5,129 nt of DNA from Candidatus Gastranaerophilales bacterium (GTDB taxonomy: Bacteria; Cyanobacteriota; Vampirovibrionia; Gastranaerophilales; Gastranaerophilaceae): contig JAJQDG010000197.1 of assembly GCA_021202305.1 (NCBI GenBank), positions 1 to 5,129 of the forward strand. The letters run 5' to 3'. The position numbers and the translations under genes were made by a program. Below the pieces are notes generated by a model. It searched no databases, was not told where the DNA came from, and saw nothing but the letters and a program-made list of their open reading frames with translations. Positions 1 to 5,129 of the stretch are shown here, piece after piece (the stretch's first letter is position 1; every line of letters begins with the position of its first letter).

Positions 1-152
1 TTCTTTTTTAAAGTGTGCAATATAATTGAATTTTAGGGGTAATCAAAAATTAAAATTAATATTTAAATATAAAAAAGAAGTAAAAAATTTACAAAACAGG
101 GTTAATATATTGTAATATTTATTGATTTTATTTATACGGCTCTTTTATTAAT
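1..152. other. AT-rich intergenic leader upstream of the small plus-strand ORF
   Basis: This stretch is strikingly AT-rich, with many A and T runs, and no frame carries a convincing protein. It presumably holds the promoter of the ORF at 153. A TATAAT hexamer lies at 21-26, but its -35 partner would fall at or beyond the left edge. A weaker pair is TTGTAA at 110-115 followed 17 bases later by TATACG at 133-138, which would leave a leader of only about 10 bases before the ATG. Neither is strong enough to call as a promoter, because such hexamers arise easily by chance in DNA this AT-rich. No Shine-Dalgarno sequence is visible before 153. Confidence 0.4.
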
Positions 153-446
153 ATGGTCGATTTGGCAGCAACTACTATTTCAGGTGCCGCAACCGGGGCG
201 ATTGTAATATCCAGAATAATGACAGGCGGGCTTTCTGTTACAGGAATTGCCGCAGGTGCTATAATTGGCGGAATTAAAACAATGAACAGAGCAGCAAATG
301 ATATTGAAGGCGATGTCCTTAGCATTAAACAGATGGCAAAAGATACATGCTTAAAAGTATTTCATGAGGAAGAAAATACGCGCAGTCTATACGTAAGAGA
401 TGCATACGATATTTCAGCATGTATAAACCGGGGGGGCATATTATAA
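153..446 (+). CDS. Small hypothetical protein with glycine-zipper hydrophobic N-terminus; C-terminus decided by a G7 tract
   Basis: I do not recognise this 97-residue protein. Residues 4-42 are hydrophobic and rich in Gly and Ala, forming two possible membrane segments (about 4-20 and 24-42) split by Arg21. They contain GxxxG spacing at G11/G15 and a G31/G35/G39 glycine zipper, the pattern of helices that pack in membranes. Residues 43-93 are charged and soluble-looking, including IKQMAKDTCLKVFHEEEN. Two cysteines (66 and 90) are present and there is no signal-peptidase site. The ATG at 153 is the first start after an in-frame TGA at 123-125, but no ribosome-binding site precedes it. The GC content is clearly higher than in the flanking DNA, which supports real coding. 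A reading on the opposite strand at 128-325 is only low-complexity Pro/Ile/Ala sequence. The gene converges with res. A run of seven G (430-436) lies six codons from the end, and a one-base change there replaces the tail. The annotated ending may therefore be a frameshifted one. No function is assigned. Confidence 0.55.
   Translation: MVDLAATTISGAATGAIVISRIMTGGLSVTGIAAGAIIGGIKTMNRAANDIEGDVLSIKQMAKDTCLKVFHEEENTRSLYVRDAYDISACINRGGIL
430..436 (+). repeat. G7 homopolymer near the 3' end of the small ORF
   Basis: Seven consecutive G form the longest G/C homopolymer in the window. As written, translation passes through it and stops at 444-446 (97 residues). With six G the frame would continue to a TAA at 508-510, giving 118 residues with the added tail AYYKTQTAIFSDKYFPLG and a few more residues. 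With eight G it would continue to a TGA at 527-529, giving about 125 residues. The tract could be a slipped-strand (phase-variable) site, a sequencing error, or a fixed inactivating mutation. The sequence alone cannot separate these. Confidence 0.5.
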
Positions 447-609
447 AACACAAACAGCTATATTTTCAGACAAATATTTCCCATTGGGAAAAACACAAGT
501 TTTATGTTAACAGATTATTTATCCGATGATTGCACGTCATTAAATATAAAATCTAAAAAATTCAACGGTAAAATAATATTACGCAATCAAGATATAAATG
601 GCAGCCGGA
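447..609. other. Intergenic stretch without a convincing gene
   Basis: No conventional gene is supported here. It includes the two alternative C-terminal tails of the upstream ORF (to 510 or 529). It also holds a 42-codon ORF at 504-632 that starts MLTDYLSDDCTSLNIKSKKF; its ATG overlaps the TAA at 508-510, and it has no ribosome-binding site and no recognisable family. A 6-bp perfect inverted repeat, TTTCCC/GGGAAA (477-482 and 486-491), has a 3-base loop. No T run follows it on either strand, so it is not a typical terminator. Confidence 0.4.
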
Positions 610-711
610 ATACGAAAAACGGTAAATATTAGATTTGGCGGAAATGTACCGGGTTAAAACGAGAAGCTTAAATCAGGCAGTTAAAGAAATATTGAACGCT
701 TTCCGGACGAT

Positions 712-733
712 TTTGCGTTTCAATTAACGCAAA
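712..733. repeat. Inverted repeat, 8-bp perfect stem
   Basis: TTTGCGTT (712-719) is the exact reverse complement of AACGCAAA (726-733), with a 6-base loop. It lies inside the ORF6N remnant, over the DFAFQLTQ codons. No T run follows on either strand, so it does not look like an intrinsic terminator. Confidence 0.6.
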
Positions 734-744
734 CTGAGTTTAAT

Positions 745-775
745 AATTTGATGTTACAAAATGTGACATCAAATT
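745..775. repeat. Inverted repeat, 13-bp stem with 5-base loop
   Basis: AATTTGATGTTAC (745-757) pairs with GTGACATCAAATT (763-775). Twelve pairs are Watson-Crick and one is a T/G position, which would be a G-U wobble in a plus-strand RNA. The loop is AAAAT. This is the strongest palindrome seen in the window, and it starts 11 bases after the inverted repeat at 712-733. GGGGC follows on the plus strand and ATTAAAC on the minus strand, so there is no U tract. The pair could still act as a factor-dependent or weak bidirectional end between the convergent transcripts, or stabilise the 3' end of the res mRNA. Confidence 0.6.
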
Positions 776-797
776 GGGGCTGTGGTCAAACAGGTAC

Positions 798-869
798 CTA
801 AATCTGACAATACCGGTTATTATCCCATGCGATTAATAATGCTGATACAAAACCAATAATTAACTCTAT
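798..869 (-). pseudogene. Possible relic mini-ORF downstream of res, with ATA in the start position
   Basis: On the minus strand, 44 bases after the res stop codon, the sequence AAAGGAG (880-886) is a near-ideal Shine-Dalgarno sequence. Ten bases later comes ATA (867-869), followed by an open stretch of 23 codons in all, reading xELIIGFVSALLIAWDNNRY and ending in TAG at 798-800. The peptide has a hydrophobic segment resembling a membrane helix or signal anchor. If ATA was once ATG, this would be the beginning of a third gene co-directional with mod and res, now lacking a standard start and most of its body. Its 3' end abuts the ORF6N remnant, consistent with a replacement junction near 780-800. 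The open frame is short and could be chance; no family is recognised. Confidence 0.22.
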
Positions 870-912
870 AAAATTATTTCTCCTTTAAATTTCTAAATCT
901 TCTGTTATCAGA
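870..912 (-). other. Downstream flank of res with Shine-Dalgarno-like AAAGGAG
   Basis: This is the short spacer after the res stop codon. It holds the minus-strand AAAGGAG at 880-886 that precedes the possible relic mini-ORF, and a 4-bp TCTG/CAGA inverted repeat around 901-912. That repeat is too weak to call as a terminator. Confidence 0.35.
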
Positions 913-3900
913 TTAACTTCTGACTTTTTCCAACAAGGTTTCGTATGTGTTCACGATGTCATATTTAACAGTATCAGAACTTATGGCTTTAAAATGAACC
1001 CTTGCACAATCTATTTTGGCTCGTTCTATCGATTTAAGCTGCATAGTAGACATAGACCCTTTTGTTTCAGCCACAAAATAGACGTGTCTTACGCTTCCTT
1101 TATTGAATGCTATCGCCCAATCAGGATTGTAATGACCAACAGGAGTATTTATATAGAAACCTTTCGGAAGTTTAACATATACAGAAACTTCACTGTTATT
1201 ATCAAGTTCCTGTCCGAATTTCTTTTCAACATCAGAATCATAAACAAGGTAGTTATACAGACCTTTTTTGGAACTTATAAGATTATTGTTTGCAATTTGT
1301 TTAAGTGTCGGTTCTGTAAAGATGTCCGATGAAAATACTTCATCTGATTTATTGTATGTAATATGTTCAATAATAACCGTTGCTTTTTGTTCGTTTATTA
1401 AGTTTGAAACTTTAATTATAAAGTCTTCGGGGTTTGCTTTGAACATATCAAATTTATCAGCTCTTATACCTTTTAAAATTCCAACTACAGTTTTTCTGGT
1501 TAAATTGGTTTTGTCAACTATTTTTCCAACAAGGTCATATTTAACATAACAATCGCTTATGTCTATTTTTTCTCTTGTCTTATCAGCATTTGAAAAGGCT
1601 TTACCTTCTATCAGTTCTCGTTTAGACCTAATTTGATTGAGTTCGCCCTGCTCAACAACACTGAATAATTGAGTAACATAAAGTTTTTTGTCAATCTCAT
1701 TTACGGATTTTTTGATAAGTTCCCCTGTTTCAAAATTAACAACGTAAGCTGATTTTGCGTTAATTTTACTCCAAAGCTCTTTAAACTCTTTTTTATTTAA
1801 TTTATCATCATCAATTTCAAGTGCGGGTCTGCTTTTGTTTGCGTCTTCCGGTTTATAGATTTCAGCGTCATAAATCCCATCTAAGATATTGATAATTGCA
1901 TTTTCATACCCTTTTAATACATCCGGAACGACAACATTTCCCGCTTTTTTAGCCTCATAAAAATTATCGGTAAGTTTGCCTTCATCATCTACATAGTTGT
2001 TTCTTATCAAGCTGTTATTAATTCTTCTTGCAAGGTTGGTATCTATGAGCTGTTCAATTCCCTTGTTATCTGCAATAAGTTTGTCAATAAACAATTTTTC
2101 ATCAACAATTTGAGGTCTTGAAGCAATAATCTCTGCAGTTTCTGCCTGCAATGCTTTTGTAAACTTTTCATAAGATTCATTTGCAATAACGGTTAGAATA
2201 TTAATATCATGAACGGCTTCGCCAATTTTGCCGGCATCCATTCTTTCGCCATTTTGGTTTACGCATAATCTTAAACCACGCCCGATTTCCTGACGTTTCC
2301 TATCTCCTGCACTGCTTTGTTTAAGTGTACAGATTTGAAATACGTTTGGATTATCCCAGCCTTCTCTTAAAGCAGAGTGAGAGAAGATGAACCTTACGGG
2401 TTCTCTCATATCAAGCAAGCGTTCCTTGTTTTTCATAATCAATTCATACGCATCGACATCGGCTGAGCCGCCTTGTTTTTTATCTTCTTTGGAATTAATT
2501 ATTCGTTTACTTTTTTTATCTATTGAAAAATATCCTGCGTGAGTTTCTTTAGCGGAAATTCTTTTGATATGCCTGATATAATCATCTTCGGCAAGTTTTA
2601 ATTGAAGATTTGATAAAACATTTTCATATTCTTCTTCAAACATATCCGCATAAATTCCGTTAAGTTCGTTATTGTCAGAATCATACTGTTTGTATTTGGC
2701 TACTTCATCTATAAAAAATAAAGAAAGAACTTTTATTCCTTTATAATACAGCTGTCTTTCTCTTGCTAAATGAGAAAGGATTGTTTCTCTTATTTGCAGT
2801 CTTCTTATTTGGTTCTCATTTATTTCACCTATTGCAGACCCAATTTTAAGTTTTATTCCATTTACAAATTCAAGTGAATTATCTCTGCCGTCAATCCCGA
2901 GTACAGTGTAACCGTCTTTGTATTCATCTAATTCCCCTGATAAATCCCAAAGGTTATCCCCATTGGATATATTACGGGTAATTCTTTTAACACTGCCTGC
3001 CCTCTTGCAATCGAACTCGATCGTTGCAGTCGGATTTTTGTCTTTGAATAAGTTTATTCCCTGTAAATAGACATAACTGTTTGTTGCAGTTGTACCTGAT
3101 ACGGTTACACCTTTTACGGAAATCTTTTTAACAAGTTTTTTGTTATAGGCTTCAATAGCGTCAAGCCGGTAAACCATATTATAATCGTGTTTATGAGTTG
3201 CAGAATATCTAAGGGTCATTAAAGGATTAAACTCTTTTAGACGCTCTTTTGTTACAGTGCCTTCTACAGATTGAGGTTCATCAATAATTAAAATCGGATT
3301 TGTTGCAGAAATAACATCAATAGGTCTTCTGCTTCTGAAACTATCAAGTTTCATATAAATTCTGCGCGCGTCTTTTCCTTTTGCATTAAAAGCTTGCGAA
3401 TTAATAATCATAACATTTAACCCGCCGTCATTTGCAAACTGTTCAATCTCGTTTAATCTTGCAGAATTGTAGATAAAAAATTTTATTTTCTTTCCGTATT
3501 CTTCCGCGAAGTGTTCTTGTGTTGATTTGAACGAGGAATAAACCCCCTCTCTAATAGCAATATTTGGAACAACAACTATAAATTTGCTCCAGCCGTAACG
3601 CCCGTATAATTCATACATTGTTTTGATATAAGTATAAGTTTTTCCTACCCCTGTTTCCATTTCAACGGATAAATTAAATCTTCCGTCCAATTCTTTTGAG
3701 GGTTCAATTTGGTTTATCCTTTGGACTTTTTGTAAGTTGTCCAATATGGTGCTGCCGCTTAAACTTGGAATTAAAGGTGCATTTTTAAAACCTGTTTGAG
3801 CCTCTCTTGCAAATAAATTTTGCTGCTCGCTGCCAGTTGAAAAACCTCTGTCAATCATATAACTTGAAGATAATAAAGGCTGCCCTTCAAATACATCACA

Positions 3901-3954
3901 TACGGCTTTTGCCGCATCTGATTGAAACTTTTGGTGTTTAAATTTAATCTTCAT
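913..3954 (-). CDS. res: Type III restriction enzyme Res subunit (ATP-dependent helicase-endonuclease)
   Basis: This complete 1013-residue protein has the usual size for type III Res subunits. In complex with Mod it uses ATP to communicate along DNA between unmethylated recognition sites and cuts a fixed distance from the site. Visible SF2 helicase motifs are Walker A ETGVGKT (100-106), motif Ia VVVPNIAIREG (127-137), motif II IIDEPQ (223-228, the DEPQ form typical of Res), motif III LRYSATH (248-254), motif V with SHSALREGWDNPNVFQ (525-540) and motif VI QEIGRGLRL (555-563). The C-terminal nuclease has a PD-(D/E)XK signature, NPDWAI (943-948, Asp945) followed by ETKG (963-966, Glu963 and Lys965). 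All expected catalytic residues are present and no frameshift is seen, so it is probably active. The ATG at 3954 gives the family-typical start MKIKFKHQKFQ and follows a G-rich ribosome-binding sequence. It lies 9 bases after mod, so the two are very likely cotranscribed and translationally coupled. The gene ends in TAA at 913-915. Confidence 0.98.
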   Translation of the reverse strand: MKIKFKHQKFQSDAAKAVCDVFEGQPLLSSSYMIDRGFSTGSEQQNLFAREAQTGFKNAPLIPSLSGSTILDNLQKVQRINQIEPSKELDGRFNLSVEMETGVGKTYTYIKTMYELYGRYGWSKFIVVVPNIAIREGVYSSFKSTQEHFAEEYGKKIKFFIYNSARLNEIEQFANDGGLNVMIINSQAFNAKGKDARRIYMKLDSFRSRRPIDVISATNPILIIDEPQSVEGTVTKERLKEFNPLMTLRYSATHKHDYNMVYRLDAIEAYNKKLVKKISVKGVTVSGTTATNSYVYLQGINLFKDKNPTATIEFDCKRAGSVKRITRNISNGDNLWDLSGELDEYKDGYTVLGIDGRDNSLEFVNGIKLKIGSAIGEINENQIRRLQIRETILSHLARERQLYYKGIKVLSLFFIDEVAKYKQYDSDNNELNGIYADMFEEEYENVLSNLQLKLAEDDYIRHIKRISAKETHAGYFSIDKKSKRIINSKEDKKQGGSADVDAYELIMKNKERLLDMREPVRFIFSHSALREGWDNPNVFQICTLKQSSAGDRKRQEIGRGLRLCVNQNGERMDAGKIGEAVHDINILTVIANESYEKFTKALQAETAEIIASRPQIVDEKLFIDKLIADNKGIEQLIDTNLARRINNSLIRNNYVDDEGKLTDNFYEAKKAGNVVVPDVLKGYENAIINILDGIYDAEIYKPEDANKSRPALEIDDDKLNKKEFKELWSKINAKSAYVVNFETGELIKKSVNEIDKKLYVTQLFSVVEQGELNQIRSKRELIEGKAFSNADKTREKIDISDCYVKYDLVGKIVDKTNLTRKTVVGILKGIRADKFDMFKANPEDFIIKVSNLINEQKATVIIEHITYNKSDEVFSSDIFTEPTLKQIANNNLISSKKGLYNYLVYDSDVEKKFGQELDNNSEVSVYVKLPKGFYINTPVGHYNPDWAIAFNKGSVRHVYFVAETKGSMSTMQLKSIERAKIDCARVHFKAISSDTVKYDIVNTYETLLEKVRS

Positions 3955-3964
3955 TCCGCCCCCC
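3955..3964 (-). promoter_or_regulatory. G-rich ribosome-binding site of res overlapping the mod stop codon
   Basis: Read on the minus strand, the mod stop codon TAG is followed by GGGGGCGGA and then the res ATG. The last G of the stop codon is the first of a G6 run (3959-3964), which serves as an unusual Shine-Dalgarno-like element. It lacks the usual AGGAGG order. Such close spacing favours re-initiation by ribosomes finishing mod, which would link Res output to Mod output. Confidence 0.55.
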
Positions 3965-5129
3965 TATATAACCTTAACGGTTGTATCAGGCGAAATCAGC
4001 TTAAATATTTCTTCAACATTTATCTTATAGTCATCCGTTTTGAATGAACTGTCTTTAAATACCGCTCTTGTTGGTTTCAGGTTTGCAATATATCTTACAA
4101 CAATATCTGGAATTTCATCTTCAAAACAAGCTATAAGGTCATTATCATTTATTATATGAACTTTTTTACCTTCAACTGTTTCTACTCTGTGCGGTAATGA
4201 AAGTTCTACACCCCAACCAAGTAAAACGCCGTACAGTAAATCTTCGTCGGTTCTGTCTTCTTTGATATTGCTTTCCAGTTGGTCTAAAAGATTTTGACTG
4301 TAGTTTTTAGGCGAATAATAAATATCTTTCATATTTGTATCATCAACCTTGAATACTCTAAAGCCGATATCAATTTTCTTATCGGGATTTTCTTCTTTAA
4401 TCTTTTTTCCTGCACGACGAATGCGTTCTTTGCCGATTTCACAAATATTTTTATAACCTGCCTTATATGCTTCTGATGTTTCATCAATTGTTTCGGGTAG
4501 TTGAATCATTATGAATTTTCTGTTTCCGCCGTCTTCTGCATTAAGTTGTATACAGGCATGGGCTGTTGTTGCAGAACCGGAGAAAAAATCAAGAATAAGG
4601 TCATTATTTTGAGAGTTTAATTCCAGAATTCTTCTTAGAAGAAATGGTGATTTGGGATAATCAAAATAATTATTGTGAAATAGTTCTTTTATTGTCTCAG
4701 TACCTCGTTCATTTACAAATTCTTTTTCGTCCCAGATACTTCTTTGCATTTTTGTTGTTTTTCTATATTTTTGAACAATCATATAACCGCCGTTTTGATT
4801 GTCTTTTCCAAATATTTCGATGTTTAGGCTTTTTCTCGATTTTTCTTCCTTGCCCCATCTCCAAACCGTCTGAACACCTTGTGATATTGCAGGCATGACT
4901 TTTATATATCCTTGCTGTTCTTCAAGTGAAATTTTGTATAAACCATTAGAATCTTTTGTATTAGGGTCTAAGTAAAAAGGATAACAAAGATTTGGACGAT
5001 TACTTATATTGAATTTCACATTACGATTTCTTAATTCCATTAAATTAAAACCGCCAATTTCATCTTCGTATTGAAATATTTTATTCTTTTCTTTAATTAA
5101 ATTTAAGCTTTTATTTAGTGATTTTGAAT
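3964..5129 (-). CDS. mod: Type III DNA adenine methyltransferase Mod subunit, C-terminal part (cut by window edge)
   Basis: The frame stays open to the right edge, showing 387 complete codons; family members usually have about 600-680. The 29 codons upstream of the ATG at 5038-5040 include YEDEIGGFNL, continuing into MELRNRN and NRPNLCYPFY. This is characteristic Mod sequence, so that ATG is internal and the true start is off the window. Counting from that Met, motif X is at YPKSPFLLRRILEL (128-141) and the S-adenosylmethionine-binding motif I is DFFSGSATTA (151-160). The order with motif I late in the protein is that of beta-class N6-adenine methyltransferases, so the catalytic DPPY and most of the target-recognition domain lie outside. 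The rest matches the Mod C-terminus: ERIRRAGKKIKEE (205-217), GFRVFKVDDTNMKD (226-239), LLYGVLLGWGVELSLP (268-283), LKPTRAVFKD (321-330) and the end LISPDTTVKVI. Mod methylates adenine on one strand of an asymmetric site and gives the Res complex its specificity. The recognised site cannot be read from this part. The gene ends in TAG at 3964-3966. Confidence 0.97.
   Translation of the reverse strand, partial: SKSLNKSLNLIKEKNKIFQYEDEIGGFNLMELRNRNVKFNISNRPNLCYPFYLDPNTKDSNGLYKISLEEQQGYIKVMPAISQGVQTVWRWGKEEKSRKSLNIEIFGKDNQNGGYMIVQKYRKTTKMQRSIWDEKEFVNERGTETIKELFHNNYFDYPKSPFLLRRILELNSQNNDLILDFFSGSATTAHACIQLNAEDGGNRKFIMIQLPETIDETSEAYKAGYKNICEIGKERIRRAGKKIKEENPDKKIDIGFRVFKVDDTNMKDIYYSPKNYSQNLLDQLESNIKEDRTDEDLLYGVLLGWGVELSLPHRVETVEGKKVHIINDNDLIACFEDEIPDIVVRYIANLKPTRAVFKDSSFKTDDYKINVEEIFKLISPDTTVKVI

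Larger units (their letters stand above)
610..801 (+). pseudogene. Decayed ORF6N-domain (phage antirepressor-type) gene
   Basis: Two frames together spell the core of an ORF6N domain, the N-terminal domain found in phage antirepressor-like and Bro/KilA-N-type DNA-binding proteins. Codons 629-685 read LDLAEMYRVKTRSLNQAVK. Codons 688-780 read NIERFPDDFAFQLTQTEF and continue to TSNWG. The family consensus here is VMLDxDLAxxYxVxTxxLNxxVKRNxxRFPxDFxFQLT, followed later by a TSxWGG motif. The frame break lies at 683-687, where AAAGA stands for an expected AAAAGA, so losing one A explains it. An in-frame TAA at 623-625, and the missing residues before LDLAEMY, break the 5' side. A residual IRKTV reading at 610-624 may be the domain's start in a third frame. 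After TSNWG the similarity ends and a TAA follows at 799-801; the rest of the domain and any C-terminal module are gone. The gene is clearly non-functional. Its presence suggests phage or mobile-element debris beside the RM locus. Confidence 0.75.

Noticed and set aside
21..26. TATAAT as a -10 promoter element.
   Set aside because: The -35 region would fall at or beyond the window edge, and such hexamers are common by chance in this AT-rich leader.
128..325. A minus-strand 65-codon ORF opposite the small glycine-zipper gene.
   Set aside because: It is low-complexity Pro/Ile/Ala sequence mirroring the Gly/Ala-rich codons of the plus strand, with no ribosome-binding site and no recognisable family.
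477..491. TTTCCC-ATT-GGGAAA hairpin as a rho-independent terminator of the small ORF.
   Set aside because: The stem is only six pairs with a three-base loop, and no T run follows on either strand. The sequence may also be coding in the six-G version of the upstream ORF.
504..632. A 42-codon plus-strand ORF (MLTDYLSDDCTSLNIKSKKF and onward) as a real gene.
   Set aside because: It has no ribosome-binding site and no recognisable family, and its end runs into the ORF6N remnant in another frame. It is most likely a chance open frame in decayed DNA.
781..855. Plus-strand reading GAVVKQVPKSDNTGYYPM as a continuation of the ORF6N gene.
   Set aside because: It does not resemble the part of ORF6N that follows the TSxWGG motif, and the frame is short and ends in TAA.
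994..1549. Plus-strand ORFs at 994-1332 and 1268-1549.
   Set aside because: They lie wholly inside the well-supported res gene on the opposite strand and give Phe/Ile/Cys-rich translations typical of antisense shadows.
4294..4898. Plus-strand ORFs at 4294-4476 and 4644-4898.
   Set aside because: They lie inside mod on the opposite strand, and their Phe-rich sequence comes from the complement of Lys/Glu codons.
3964..5040. Reading mod as a complete 358-residue protein starting at the ATG at 5038-5040.
   Set aside because: The frame is open upstream to the window edge, and the extra residues (including YEDEIGGFNL) are typical Mod sequence. The Met is internal and the gene is cut by the edge.

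Overview
The window is dominated by the back end of a type III restriction-modification (RM) locus on the minus strand. The 3' part of the modification gene (mod, 3964 to the right edge) runs straight into a complete restriction gene (res, 913-3954), with 9 bases between them. Both products carry the diagnostic motifs of their families. Mod has the beta-class adenine methyltransferase motifs X and I and the typical Mod C-terminus. Res has a full set of SF2 helicase motifs and a C-terminal PD-(D/E)XK nuclease. Mod would methylate one strand of an asymmetric site and supply target recognition. Res, in complex with Mod, would hydrolyse ATP and cut unmodified DNA. The system looks intact as far as it can be seen. 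The front of mod, including its DPPY catalytic motif, lies outside the window.

The left 0.9 kb is a different kind of DNA. After a very AT-rich leader (1-152) comes a small plus-strand ORF (153-446), convergent with res. It encodes an unrecognised protein with a hydrophobic glycine-zipper N-terminus. Its C-terminus is set by a run of seven G (430-436), and changing that run by one base would give either of two longer tails. From 447 to 912 there is no intact conventional gene. I can read a decayed ORF6N-domain gene (phage antirepressor-type N-terminal domain) at about 610-780, broken by a frameshift and an in-frame stop. The remnant contains two consecutive strong inverted repeats. Next to res is a possible minus-strand mini-gene with a good ribosome-binding site but an ATA where the start codon should be. 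This reads as a degraded accessory or prophage-like junction beside the RM operon.

The DNA is AT-rich with a standard genetic code. The gene style (type III RM beside ORF6N debris) fits a low-GC, possibly host-associated bacterium, but nothing here identifies the lineage. I saw no tRNA, rRNA, CRISPR array, transposase or canonical rho-independent terminator. I did not find a clearly new multi-gene system. The points most worth following are the G7 tract, the ORF6N remnant with its palindromes, and the unknown glycine-zipper protein.
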